Shown here piece after piece: positions 1 to 9,299 of a DNA stretch of 64,000 nt (within the stretch, counting starts at the first letter, position 1; each line of letters starts with the position of its first letter). The stretch is from NCBI RefSeq assembly GCF_023195925.1, contig NZ_JALPRE010000011.1:124001-188000 (forward strand), read 5' to 3'. This stretch comes from Aquimarina acroporae. Lineage in GTDB: Bacteria; Bacteroidota; Bacteroidia; Flavobacteriales; Flavobacteriaceae. The notes under the pieces were generated by a model. That model saw only the letters and a program-made list of their open reading frames with translations. It made no database searches and was not told where the DNA came from. Position numbers and translations under genes: made by a program.

Positions 1-524
1 CCAATAATAGCAAGCAGCTAATCAAAATGTAATTATATCTCTTCATTTAGAATTAAAATATATAGTTATTGTTATGTCGAAGGACCTTTATATTCATGAA
101 TTAGACAAAGTAGTTACTATGTTTTCAGATCCTATTAAGTATAACAATTATACGTATTTTCAAAAGTTCTGCAACCTTAAACAGCAGTCTTTTATATATA
201 TACAACGTATTTTATGTAATGTACCCTAGTTTTTTTGTCGGTTATTTTCAAAATGCTTAAATAAAAAAACTGGTTATTGTAAAATACAATAACCAGCTGC
301 ATATAATTGAATGATTTGTGTGAGTTTAATTTCAGTTTTATAAAACCTGTGTTATCACTTTAACCCATTGAGAACAGATTTACATATACACTAAAATTTT
401 CATCATGAAATTATCGTTTATTTACTTAAGTACTAATTGAGTTTACACCAACGGCAATATTGGTTGTATAAAATGCAAAAACAATGTGTTAATGGAGATT
501 TTCTAAGATTAAAAGCACATTCTA
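1..524. other. intergenic region at left edge
   Basis: No convincing gene. The only structured element is the hairpin at 261-296, annotated separately. A 51-codon open frame at 74-229 (+) starts MSKDLYIHELDK but resembles nothing I recognise and sits in very AT-rich sequence, so I do not call it a gene. Confidence 0.6.
261..296 (-). terminator. rho-independent terminator downstream of ogt
   Basis: A perfect 12-bp inverted repeat (270-281 with 285-296, 3-base loop), followed on the minus strand by a run of seven T. It lies about 230 bases past the ogt stop codon and is the first strong terminator for the minus-strand transcript arriving from 2.1 kb. Confidence 0.75.
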
Positions 525-1007
525 TTAAAAAAGAGATTGCTGTTTACTAGGGCTTTCATGCTCTAATAACCACTTTTTTCGCCATAATCCTCCAGCATAT
601 CCTGTGAGGGATCCATCACTACCAATTACTCGATGACATGGTACAATAATCCACAAAGGGTTTTTACCATTGGCACTTGCCGCTGCTCTTATCGTTTTAG
701 GATCTCCTAATCTTTTGGCGATATCTAAATAGGAAACCGTTTTCCCAAAAGGAATCTTAAGCAGCTCTTTCCATACCTTTTTTTGAAATTCTGTTCCCGA
801 AGGATTTAATTTTAAGTCAAAGTGAGTTCGTCTACCCTCAAAATATTCCTGAAGTTGCGTTACAGCTTGTTCAAGATAAGGAGGAGCTTCTTGTTGTTCT
901 TCAATTTTTTCTATGTCTTTAGTTACAGAAACACTGGATAGTCCATTTTCATCTCCAGAGAGACATGCAATACCCAAGGGAGTTTCAATATATGCAGTCG
1001 TTATCAC
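525..1007 (-). CDS. ogt: methylated-DNA--protein-cysteine S-methyltransferase
   Basis: Suicide DNA repair protein of 160 residues that moves the alkyl group of O6-alkylguanine or O4-alkylthymine to its own cysteine. The active-site motif PCHRVIG is at 123-129 with acceptor Cys124. The preceding winged helix-turn-helix (about 88-108) carries the Arg107 expected to flip the base. The length is normal for Ogt without an Ada domain. The start is GTG at 1007, in a GTGA overlap with the stop of the upstream CorC-like gene; no ATG lies nearby, which suggests translational coupling. The protein ends in QQSLF, close to the beta-clamp-binding pentapeptide. Confidence 0.93.
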   Translation of the reverse strand: MITTAYIETPLGIACLSGDENGLSSVSVTKDIEKIEEQQEAPPYLEQAVTQLQEYFEGRRTHFDLKLNPSGTEFQKKVWKELLKIPFGKTVSYLDIAKRLGDPKTIRAAASANGKNPLWIIVPCHRVIGSDGSLTGYAGGLWRKKWLLEHESPSKQQSLF

Positions 1008-2089
1008 TCTTCAGGTTTATCTTCCAGAATACCCAATCTACGTGCTCGGTTTTCCCAGTTTTTTCTGGCTAGCACCTGCATATCGGTTTCAGTATCACTT
1101 TCGTCTACTATTTCTAATCCAAGTAACGTTTCGATAACATCTTCCATAGTTACTAATCCATTTACCGAGCCATATTCATCTACGACCAAAGCGATATGAT
1201 TTTTGGTCTGAATGAGTTCATTAAACAAATCTGGGATGGGTAAATTCCTCGTCGTAAAAATGATAGGTCTTTTTATATCAGCCAACGTTTTATGACCATT
1301 CTGATTGGCCATTTCTTTAAAAATCTCATCCTTCAAAACCTGACCAGTAATATTATCGGCATTGTCTTTAAACACCGGAATTCTTGAAAAACGAAGGTTC
1401 TGATTTTCATTAAAGAATTCTTCAACTGTAGTTTCTTCAGAAGCAATTTTCATAACCGTTCTGGGTGTCATTACATCTTTAGTGAAAATCTCTTTAAAAT
1501 TAAGAAGGTTTCTAATTACTTTAGACTCTGACTCTTCAAAAACTCCTTCTTCTTCGGCAATATCGGCCATAACAGAAAAATCTTCTCGACTAAGCACAGA
1601 ACCATGATGTCCTTTTCCTCCGATTACCTTAGTAGTAAGTCGCAATACCCAAAGAATACCTGTGTATTTTAAAGGAGCAATAAGAATAATTAATGCTTTA
1701 GAGGTAAAATTGGCAAGTTGTTTCCAAAAAGTGGCCCCAATAGTTTTTGGAATGATTTCAGAAACTACCAAAATTAATATGGTCATTATTGTTGATACAA
1801 TACCTACAATATTCACTCCTAGAATTTCAATCTTATATGGAAGTTGCTCTGCCTGTACACCCACTAAAATTGCTCCTACTGTATGTGCAATAGTATTCAA
1901 AGTAAGAATGGCTATCAAAGGTTGATCTACATCTTTCTTCAAATTTTCTAAAGTAGTAGCATATGGTTTCTGTTCTTTCTTCTTTACATTAATAAAAGTA
2001 GGAGTTACACTAAGTAATACTGCCTCTAAAATCGAACATAAGAACGAAAAGAAAATAGAAAGTACGGCGTAAATAATGAGTAAGGTCAT
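1004..2089 (-). CDS. CNNM/CorC-like membrane protein (DUF21 + CBS pair)
   Basis: 361 residues. An N-terminal DUF21 transmembrane domain has four hydrophobic segments (about 3-28, 59-80, 90-118, 128-150) and the family motif EIIPKTIG (111-118). A cytosolic CBS pair follows (about 203-260 and 270-327), starting with the typical VMTPR motif (206-210). The protein stops soon after the second CBS and lacks the extra C-terminal CorC/HlyC domain of longer relatives. The family is linked to magnesium or cobalt export and often annotated hemolysin; the substrate cannot be read here. The gene is translationally coupled to ogt. Confidence 0.85.
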   Translation of the reverse strand: MTLLIIYAVLSIFFSFLCSILEAVLLSVTPTFINVKKKEQKPYATTLENLKKDVDQPLIAILTLNTIAHTVGAILVGVQAEQLPYKIEILGVNIVGIVSTIMTILILVVSEIIPKTIGATFWKQLANFTSKALIILIAPLKYTGILWVLRLTTKVIGGKGHHGSVLSREDFSVMADIAEEEGVFEESESKVIRNLLNFKEIFTKDVMTPRTVMKIASEETTVEEFFNENQNLRFSRIPVFKDNADNITGQVLKDEIFKEMANQNGHKTLADIKRPIIFTTRNLPIPDLFNELIQTKNHIALVVDEYGSVNGLVTMEDVIETLLGLEIVDESDTETDMQVLARKNWENRARRLGILEDKPEE

Positions 2090-2146
2090 GTTGTTATAGA
2101 TATGTAGCTAAAGTACGGATTTTAGTATATGTTTTGCAACAAAAGA

Positions 2147-2662
2147 TTACCAGCCTACATATCGAGGAGGTTCTATCTGGTTTAAATTAAGATATACTAT
2201 TATTTGACCTCGATGATGAGTAACGTGATCTTGTAATAAATTTAGGATTTGAAGCTTAGATTTTTTACCCGCAAAAAAATCGACTTCAGTTTTAAAATCA
2301 TCGGCATTGGTTGCCTTAACTTTACTGGTTACAAACTCAAAAGCTTCCCCTAGAACCTCAATAGTTTTGGCTTTGGTATCGGGAATATTCTCTTGTAATG
2401 ATTCTCTATTGAATTTCTCATCAGAAAAATAAGTGGTTGCTAACCAAAGCATATTGCCCCGAATATGCAATAATTGATTTTTAAAATCCATCTCTCTTTC
2501 TGTTGGTTTAAACGAGAATTTCTCCTCGGGCATCTTCTCCGCGATTTGTAAAAGGTAATCTTTGGAGTTTTGCCACTTTTCGAGAAAAGCATCTTTAGGA
2601 GTAAATTGTTGTGCCATTACCGTACTTGAAATCAAAAATATTATACTTAAAATCTTTTTCAT
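2147..2662 (-). CDS. exported DinB-fold protein
   Basis: 171 residues counted from ATG at 2662; a GTG one codon upstream (2665) is in frame but less likely. The signal peptide is about 1-18, ending in VMAQ. The mature part looks like the DinB/YfiT four-helix bundle: His66 (LLHIRGN), His146 and His150 (DHVTHHRGQ, 145-153) match the metal-binding His triad. DinB-like proteins include thiol S-transferases, but this exported Bacteroidota type has no proven reaction. It starts five bases after the stop of the cytochrome gene and is probably co-transcribed with it. Confidence 0.8.
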   Translation of the reverse strand: MKKILSIIFLISSTVMAQQFTPKDAFLEKWQNSKDYLLQIAEKMPEEKFSFKPTEREMDFKNQLLHIRGNMLWLATTYFSDEKFNRESLQENIPDTKAKTIEVLGEAFEFVTSKVKATNADDFKTEVDFFAGKKSKLQILNLLQDHVTHHRGQIIVYLNLNQIEPPRYVGW

Positions 2663-2667
2663 CACGC

Positions 2668-3060
2668 TTATTTACTATTACCAGCTTCTTTCATATATGC
2701 CTCTATGGCTTTAAGCTCATCATGAGAAAAAGTTTTTAGAATCGCAAAATTGGTCTTCATAACGGTATAGGTTTCGGGATCTACAATAGGTTCTGCTTCT
2801 TGTTTTAGAAAAGCTACTACATCGGCATTTTGTTCATTATATACCTTCATAATCTCCTGTATACCTGGACCAATTGATTTTTTATCTATTTTATGGCAGG
2901 TATAGCATTTTCCTTTGCCATTAAAAATACGTTTCCCGATATCGTATGGTTTCTCTGCAACGGTTTTTTTACCAATTACAATTTCTTCTTTTTCTTTTTT
3001 CTCAGATTGACAACTGGCAAATAATGCTACAGCAATCAATAACAGGGCAATTTTTTGCAT
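2668..3060 (-). CDS. monoheme cytochrome c lipoprotein
   Basis: 130 residues. The N-terminus is an SpII signal with lipobox FASC (Cys17), so the protein is anchored in a membrane facing the periplasm. A single c-type heme site CYTCH (52-56) follows a charged linker; Met101 (VMKTN) is the likely distal axial ligand. Length and layout fit small class I cytochromes c that act as electron shuttles. Upstream of the DinB-like gene by five bases. Electron partner unknown. Confidence 0.88.
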   Translation of the reverse strand: MQKIALLLIAVALFASCQSEKKEKEEIVIGKKTVAEKPYDIGKRIFNGKGKCYTCHKIDKKSIGPGIQEIMKVYNEQNADVVAFLKQEAEPIVDPETYTVMKTNFAILKTFSHDELKAIEAYMKEAGNSK

Positions 3061-3074
3061 AGTATATATGTGAA

Positions 3075-3461
3075 TTAGCTATATTTTTCTTTTATAGTTT
3101 CTATGTCTTTGATGAAACGGGCTAAGAGGTCTTTGGAGAAATTACGAATCACTTTTTCTTCATCTTTAGTCATTCCTTGGCTTGCTTCTGCAATTCGAGT
3201 AAGCGCATAAATCATAAAATCATATTCTTCATCTGGACCATTATCTGAAAATACTTCGATTACTTTCTTATACAGGGTTTCAATATCATTTTGTTGATCT
3301 GTTTCATAATCGAAAGACCATTTGATATCTTTTCCTTTTGGGTGACCTCGTAATATTTCTTCCAGAGTTTCTACTTCCTCTTTTTGAATAACTCCATCGC
3401 TCATTGCAATGACATACAACAACTCCCCGAAAGTTTGATATAATCGATCTCTGCTTACCAT
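3075..3461 (-). CDS. TerB-like protein
   Basis: 128 residues, soluble and acidic, with no signal peptide. The N-terminal half has the TerB-type helical pattern with an acidic loop (AMSDGVIQKEE, about 19-29), and the C-terminal helices repeat an acidic segment (GMTKDEEKVI). TerB-fold proteins bind metal and occur in tellurite resistance and in stress or membrane-sensing contexts; no other ter gene is visible, so a tellurite role is not supported. It lies between hemB and the cytochrome gene in the same direction. Confidence 0.6.
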   Translation of the reverse strand: MVSRDRLYQTFGELLYVIAMSDGVIQKEEVETLEEILRGHPKGKDIKWSFDYETDQQNDIETLYKKVIEVFSDNGPDEEYDFMIYALTRIAEASQGMTKDEEKVIRNFSKDLLARFIKDIETIKEKYS

Positions 3462-3485
3462 GATATATGAATTTTAGTTGATGAT

Positions 3486-4460
3486 CTACCCCAAAAGTTT
3501 CACCACATCTTTGGCAAAATAACTGGCTATAATATGAGCCCCTGCTCTTTTAAAAGCCATAATTTGTTCGAGCATAACGGCATCGTGGTCTAACCAACCT
3601 TTTTCTGCCGCAGCTTTTAGCATCGCATACTCACCACTTACCTGATATACTGCTACAGGTACATCTACCGCATCGCGAACATCCCGAACCAAATCGAGAT
3701 ATGCTAATCCTGGTTTTACCATAACGATATCTGCACCTTCTTCTATATCGATAAGCGTTTCCTTAATGGCTTCATCTCGATTGGCAAAATCCATTTGATA
3801 GGTTTTTTTATCTCCAAAACCGGGTGCAGAATCTAGCGCATCGCGAAACGGGCCATAAAATGCTGAAGCATATTTGGCACTGTAACTCATAATTCCAGTA
3901 TTTTTGAAGTTTTCGGCTTCTAACAGCTCTCTAATCGACAAAATACGTCCATCCATCATATCACTAGGTGCTACAAAATCGGCTCCGGCCTGTGCATGTG
4001 ATAACGACATTTTTGCTAGCACCTCACATGTTTTGTCATTTACAATATATCCATCTTCTACAATTCCATCGTGTCCATATGAAGAATAAGGATCCAAAGC
4101 TATGTCTGTCATGACCAACATATCAGGAGCAGCATCTTTGACTGTTTTAATAGCTCTTTGCATTAAACCCTCAGGATTTAACGCTTCGGTGCCTTTATTA
4201 TCTTTCAAATTATCGGGTACTTTTACAAATAACAATACCGATTTTAATCCCATAGCCCATAAATCCTTAACTTCTTGAGTTAATAAGTCTAGACTATATC
4301 TATAATACTTGGGCATAGAAGGAATTTCTTCTTTAATCCCTTTCCCCTCCACTACAAAAAGAGGTACCAAAAAATCATGTGGGGTAATTGTATTTTCTCT
4401 TACCAAGGAACGAATTGCATCATTTGTTCTTAGTCTTCTGTTTCTGCGAAGTTGTTGCAT
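3486..4460 (-). CDS. hemB: delta-aminolevulinic acid dehydratase (porphobilinogen synthase)
   Basis: Condenses two 5-aminolevulinate molecules to porphobilinogen in the cytosol. 324 residues, the usual length. The two Schiff-base lysines are Lys196 (SYSAKYAS) and Lys249 (MVKPGLAYLD). The metal region at 119-132 reads DIALDPYSSYGHDG: the three zinc-binding cysteines of animal and yeast enzymes are replaced by Ala, Asp and Asp, so this is the magnesium/aspartate-rich class. It is separated by about 40 kb from the hemACDEF cluster and leads the minus-strand run down to ogt. Confidence 0.97.
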   Translation of the reverse strand: MQQLRRNRRLRTNDAIRSLVRENTITPHDFLVPLFVVEGKGIKEEIPSMPKYYRYSLDLLTQEVKDLWAMGLKSVLLFVKVPDNLKDNKGTEALNPEGLMQRAIKTVKDAAPDMLVMTDIALDPYSSYGHDGIVEDGYIVNDKTCEVLAKMSLSHAQAGADFVAPSDMMDGRILSIRELLEAENFKNTGIMSYSAKYASAFYGPFRDALDSAPGFGDKKTYQMDFANRDEAIKETLIDIEEGADIVMVKPGLAYLDLVRDVRDAVDVPVAVYQVSGEYAMLKAAAEKGWLDHDAVMLEQIMAFKRAGAHIIASYFAKDVVKLLG

Positions 4461-4682
4461 TCTGTACTCTAAAATTTGATGGATGTAAAGATACTCATAT
4501 ATCTGTTATCCCTGTAAATTTTAATATATGATTAAACATTCAAGTTCTTTTAAAACATGTGTTTTATGAAATTGATGACGCAAAGTAGTACTCTTGTTTC
4601 CTATTTTAACATCTAAGCTGTAACAAAAACAAAAAAAAGCATACTAATTCACAAAGTGTCGAAATACAAAAAACTACTGCAC

Positions 4683-5564
4683 ATGCTCAACATAAAAAAT
4701 CTGAATAAGACGTATCCTAACGGAACGCAAGCTTTAAATGATGTACATCTGAATTTGGAAAAAGGAATGTTTGGTTTGTTAGGACCAAATGGTGCTGGAA
4801 AATCTACATTAATGAGAACGATTGCTACACTACAACTTGCCGATTCTGGTAGTATTGAGTTTGATGGTATCGACGTTTTTAAAAACCCTGAAGAGCTTCG
4901 TAAAGTATTAGGATACCTCCCGCAAGATTTTGGTGTTTACCCTAAAGTTTCTGCCGAAATGATGTTGGATCATATCGCAAAAGTAAAAGGGATTACGAAT
5001 AGTAAAGAACGAAAGAGTTATGTAGCTGACCTTTTAAATAAGGTAAATTTATATAAGTTTAGAAGTCGTAACCTGGGAGATTTTTCGGGGGGTATGAGAC
5101 AACGGTTCGGAATAGCACAAGCCCTTCTGGGAAATCCAAAACTTATTATTGTAGATGAACCCACGGCTGGTTTAGATCCATTAGAACGTAATCGCTTTCA
5201 TAATTTACTGAGTGAACTTGGTGAAAACGCAGTGGTGATTCTAAGTACTCATATCGTTGATGATGTAACCAATCTTTGCCAAAATATGGCCGTGTTTAAT
5301 GAAGGTAAGATTCTTGAACAAGGAAACCCACAAGAATTATCGAGCAGACTTGATGGCAAAGTATTTAGAAAACATATTGACAAATCTGAATTAGAAGCTA
5401 TAGAAAATGAATTCACGGTATTGTCTAACTATCTAAGAGGTGGTCAATTCTATGTGAATATCTACAGCGAAACCAATCCTGGTGATGGTTTTGAAGTTAT
5501 ACCTAACGATCTGGAAGATTTCTATTTCTATTGTATCAATAAAAAAGAGGAGGTTACGGTATGA
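4683..5564 (+). CDS. ABC transporter ATP-binding protein
   Basis: 293 residues counted from ATG at 4683; a GTG at 4656 would add nine residues but MLNIKNLNKTYPNG is the normal beginning of this family. Walker A GPNGAGKS 34-41, Q-loop Gln81, signature FSGGMRQR 134-141, Walker B LIIVDEP 154-160 and H-loop His190 are all intact. A C-terminal extension of about 70 residues follows the nucleotide-binding domain. The stop overlaps the ATG of the next gene (ATGA), so it should be the ATPase for the permease-peptidase fusion. Transported substrate unknown. Confidence 0.92.
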   Translation: MLNIKNLNKTYPNGTQALNDVHLNLEKGMFGLLGPNGAGKSTLMRTIATLQLADSGSIEFDGIDVFKNPEELRKVLGYLPQDFGVYPKVSAEMMLDHIAKVKGITNSKERKSYVADLLNKVNLYKFRSRNLGDFSGGMRQRFGIAQALLGNPKLIIVDEPTAGLDPLERNRFHNLLSELGENAVVILSTHIVDDVTNLCQNMAVFNEGKILEQGNPQELSSRLDGKVFRKHIDKSELEAIENEFTVLSNYLRGGQFYVNIYSETNPGDGFEVIPNDLEDFYFYCINKKEEVTV

Positions 5565-8500
5565 AAGAGATTTTCCTTTTCGAATTACGATATCGTTTAA
5601 ATAGACCTGCTACATGGATTTATATGGCACTGGGTATTGCCATTGCTATTTTATTCTCTGTGTTTCAAAGATCTTCTACGGCTGAGTTTGTGAATAGCCC
5701 AAATAGTATAACTGGGGTTTTAGGAACGATCTCAATCATTTCTATCTTCTTTTATGCAGCTATTATGGGAGTACCTATTTTTAGAGATAAAGATCATAAA
5801 ACTGCGCAAACTTATTTTACATTTCCTATACCTCAAAAATCGTATGTTCTAGGGCGATTTTTAGGTAGTTTTACTATAGTTACCTTTTTAAATATTTGTA
5901 TTGTTCTAGGAACACTTATCGGTTTTGGTATTGGAGATTTTCTAGATCGACCAGATTATGGAGAATTCGACTCCTTTAATTTCTCTTCCTATTTTCTGCC
6001 TTTTCTGTTTCTATTGCAGGTTAATGCACTTTTAATAGGTGCTCTATTTTTCTGCTTGATGGCATTTTTCAAGAAAATGCCTATTATATATCTGGGAGGT
6101 ATTTGTTTATTTCTCCTCAATTCTCTTTCTCAAAATTTATTGGGAGATATCGATAATCAATGGTTGAGTGTATATTTAGATCCTTTCGGAAACCAGGCTT
6201 TTGATTATGTAAAAAAATATTGGTCTATCAATGAGCTTAATGTTAATCAGCTTCCAATACACGGCAAATTTCTTTTAAATAGATTGCTTTGGTTAGGTGT
6301 TGGTTTAATACTGTTTTTCATTACTCTATTTAGATTTGATTATAAAAGATTTTTGGTCGACGGAAAAAAAGAGAAAAAAACAGATAATGCAGAGTATGCA
6401 CCTTCTATGATCTCACAGGTAACGCAATTGTTTACCAAAAAAACAGAACGCCAAAACCTTTGGTCATTAAGTAAAATTGAATTTTTATCAATACTTAAAG
6501 ATCCTGTTTTTCTAATTTTATTAATCATAGGAATTGCTATATCTGTATTTGTAGTATTTCTAGCTAATGAAACTTATGGAACACCTAATCTACCGTTAAC
6601 TAGATTTGTAATAGTATTTATTTCTGGAGGTATTTCTTTGTTATCGATAATAATTTTGGTTATCTACTCAGGAGAAGCAGTACACCGTACCAGAAAAAAC
6701 AAAACTTTTGTTTTTTATGATGCTTTACCGATAAGTGACTCAAGCCTTTATTTTTCAAAGATTATCTCCTTAATAGGTATAGCAATCATTTTGGCTTTTG
6801 CCAATGTACTCGTAGGTATTATTTTTCAGACCTTGAATGGCTATTTTGTCTACGAATTAGATTTATCATTAATCTATAACTACGGATTGATTTTTCCTGG
6901 CTTTATAACCACTGTGTTATTAGCTTTCTTTATTCATGTAATGGTGAACAATAAGTTTCTTGGTCATTTTTTGGTAATTCTGTTATATGTGGGATTACCT
7001 ATATTGGTGGCATTTGCCTTTAAGAGTACAGACCCAATGATTACTTATGGTGCTACTACTCCATTTTTTATTAGTGATTTAAACGGCTTTGGGCACTACC
7101 TTACAGGGATGACATGGCTTAACCTGTATTGGGTTTTATTTACAGTGGTATTGATGGTTATTGGAAAAGTATTCTGGACTCGTGGATTTTTCTCTTCTGC
7201 CAAAGAACGTTTGTCGTTGGCCAAACAACGATTCACAGCTAAAACTATAATAGCATTGATCACCACAATATTTGCTTTTGTCTCAGTTGGTGGATACAGT
7301 TATTACAATTTAAGGGTATTAAACTCTATTACAAACACCAATACCTCTGAGAAAATCGATGCTGACGCCGAAAAGAAATACGCAAAATATATAAACACCC
7401 CTCACCCACAGGTTACCGATTTAAAAGCATATATAGATGTATTCCCAAACAAAAGAGATGTACATGCCAAAGGGGAATTCAAAATCACCAACAACAATAG
7501 AAAAGCGATAGACACTTTATTACTAGAGGTGCAATATCCCAATGAACATACCAATTTGCAAAAAGTGATCTATAATGGTACAGAATTAACTCCTGCAGTT
7601 TCAGACTCTGTATATAGAATGTATTTTTACAAATTACCCAAGGCAATGCAACCTGGTGAAAATGCAAAACTTACTATTGAAGTAACTGCAGAAACCAAAG
7701 GTTTTTCTAATGGGCTAGAAACACAGGTGTTGTATAATGGATCTTTTTTTGACCAATCTATTTTTCCGAGATTTTATTACGAACAAAGTATTATTGATAA
7801 TGGAGTACGTAAAAAATATGGCTTAGAAAAATTAGATTATTTATATCCTCCAAGAACAGATTCTACTGCGATTGGCAAAAATCTATTTAATGAAGACTCT
7901 AATTACATTAATTTTGAAGCTGTAGTAAGTACCACAAAAGATCAGAAAGCTCTAGCTCCTGGTAAACTGGTAAAACAGTGGGAAGAAAATGACAGAGCGT
8001 ACTATCATTTTAAATTAGAGTCCCAAACTATACTGTTTTTTAATATAGTATCTTCAAGATATGACGTTAAAAAATCGAGTTGGACAGCACCTAGCGGAAA
8101 AAAGGTGGATATCGAAATATATCATTCTCCAAAACATAAACGTAATCTTGAGCATTTTATCAATGGTGCCAAAGTTGCCTTAGATTATTGCTCTAAGAAT
8201 TTTTATGAATACCCAAACTCAGTACTGCGTATTGTAGAATTTCCTGCGCACTCTAATTTTGCCCAATCTTTTGTAACTACTATACCTTACTCTGAAGATT
8301 TTGGATATGTAGCAGACTTTGATAAGGCCGAAGATTTTAATTACGCGTTTAGGGTAACAGCTCATGAAGTAGCTCATCAATGGTGGGCACATATAGTAAC
8401 TCCAAGTAAAACTACGGGTGCCAATATTATTTCTGAAACTCTGGCAGAATACTCATCTTTGATGACCATGAAACATGAGTATGGCGAAAATGGAATTAAA

Positions 8501-9160
8501 AACTTCCTAAAATATTCCTTAGATAATTACCTAAGAAGTAGAGCTTTTAGTTTTAAACCAGAACGTACACTATTAAATGTTGAATTTGGTCCCCATATTT
8601 GGTATGAAAAAGGGTCTATGGTAATGTATGAGCTTCAGGATATTATTGGTGAAGAAAAAATAAATACAGCCCTTAGAAACTTCTTGAACACCTATAAAAA
8701 CTATGAGAGCGGAGTATACCCTACTTCAGAAAATTTATATGAAGCTATTCGTGAGGTTGCTCCAGATTCTTTAAAATATGCAGTAGACGATGGATTTAAG
8801 GAAATCGTACTATATGAAAACCGTGTTTCTAGTGCTAAAACTAAAAAATTGGGTAATGGAAAATATGAAACGACCTTTACCGTTGATTCTAAAAAAACCT
8901 ACTATGATGATCAAGGTAAAGAAAAACGTGTAGATGATAAGACCAATTATATTGAAATAGGAGTTTTTGGTGAAGATATTGTTGATGACCAGGAGGTACC
9001 TCTTAAAAATCCGTACTATCTCAAAAGAAAATGGTTATCATCTGGAGAAAATACCTTTACAGTTATTACTGATAAAAAACCTGTAAAAGTAGGAATTGAC
9101 CCTTATAACAAACTAATAGACCGAAATTCTGGTGACAATTTAAAAACTGTTGCCGAGTAA
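5561..9160 (+). CDS. ABC permease fused to periplasmic M1-family peptidase
   Basis: 1199 residues. The first about 580 residues hold two sets of hydrophobic segments (about 15-265 and 305-580), resembling a duplicated ABC-2 type permease. The rest is predicted periplasmic and ends in an M1 metallopeptidase domain: zinc motif HEVAH at 935-939 and the third zinc ligand Glu959 in SETLAEY. The spacing between the second His and Glu is 19 residues, one more than in classical M1 enzymes; as I recall it, this is also seen in other fusions of this kind. This ABC-M1 architecture is known in Bacteroidota, with unknown substrate. Coupled to the ATPase gene by a 4-base overlap and followed by a strong terminator. 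Confidence 0.9.
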   Translation: MKEIFLFELRYRLNRPATWIYMALGIAIAILFSVFQRSSTAEFVNSPNSITGVLGTISIISIFFYAAIMGVPIFRDKDHKTAQTYFTFPIPQKSYVLGRFLGSFTIVTFLNICIVLGTLIGFGIGDFLDRPDYGEFDSFNFSSYFLPFLFLLQVNALLIGALFFCLMAFFKKMPIIYLGGICLFLLNSLSQNLLGDIDNQWLSVYLDPFGNQAFDYVKKYWSINELNVNQLPIHGKFLLNRLLWLGVGLILFFITLFRFDYKRFLVDGKKEKKTDNAEYAPSMISQVTQLFTKKTERQNLWSLSKIEFLSILKDPVFLILLIIGIAISVFVVFLANETYGTPNLPLTRFVIVFISGGISLLSIIILVIYSGEAVHRTRKNKTFVFYDALPISDSSLYFSKIISLIGIAIILAFANVLVGIIFQTLNGYFVYELDLSLIYNYGLIFPGFITTVLLAFFIHVMVNNKFLGHFLVILLYVGLPILVAFAFKSTDPMITYGATTPFFISDLNGFGHYLTGMTWLNLYWVLFTVVLMVIGKVFWTRGFFSSAKERLSLAKQRFTAKTIIALITTIFAFVSVGGYSYYNLRVLNSITNTNTSEKIDADAEKKYAKYINTPHPQVTDLKAYIDVFPNKRDVHAKGEFKITNNNRKAIDTLLLEVQYPNEHTNLQKVIYNGTELTPAVSDSVYRMYFYKLPKAMQPGENAKLTIEVTAETKGFSNGLETQVLYNGSFFDQSIFPRFYYEQSIIDNGVRKKYGLEKLDYLYPPRTDSTAIGKNLFNEDSNYINFEAVVSTTKDQKALAPGKLVKQWEENDRAYYHFKLESQTILFFNIVSSRYDVKKSSWTAPSGKKVDIEIYHSPKHKRNLEHFINGAKVALDYCSKNFYEYPNSVLRIVEFPAHSNFAQSFVTTIPYSEDFGYVADFDKAEDFNYAFRVTAHEVAHQWWAHIVTPSKTTGANIISETLAEYSSLMTMKHEYGENGIKNFLKYSLDNYLRSRAFSFKPERTLLNVEFGPHIWYEKGSMVMYELQDIIGEEKINTALRNFLNTYKNYESGVYPTSENLYEAIREVAPDSLKYAVDDGFKEIVLYENRVSSAKTKKLGNGKYETTFTVDSKKTYYDDQGKEKRVDDKTNYIEIGVFGEDIVDDQEVPLKNPYYLKRKWLSSGENTFTVITDKKPVKVGIDPYNKLIDRNSGDNLKTVAE

Positions 9161-9185
9161 TCGCAATATATTATAAGGGACTATA

Positions 9186-9228
9186 AAATCACGATCAAAT
9201 AAGCGCTGTTTTGATCGTGATTTTTTTA
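9186..9228 (+). terminator. rho-independent terminator
   Basis: Near-perfect inverted repeat (AAATCACGATCAAA at 9186-9199 with its complement ending at 9223) followed by a T tract. It closes the ABC-M1 operon, 25 bases after the stop codon. Confidence 0.85.
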
Positions 9229-9299
9229 TTCTACCCCTTCTCATACCTCCTGAAAATAAATTAATTAGTACCTTATACCAGCTATTCACACGTCTAGAT

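Noticed and set aside
74..229. 51-codon open frame near the left edge
   Set aside because: No recognisable family, very AT-rich, no supporting context.
3075..3461. Tellurite resistance operon
   Set aside because: Only a TerB-like fold is present; no terC, terD or terZ-like genes are adjacent.
4656..4682. GTG start for the ABC ATPase at 4656
   Set aside because: The ATG at 4683 gives the normal beginning of the nucleotide-binding domain and leaves room for a leader.
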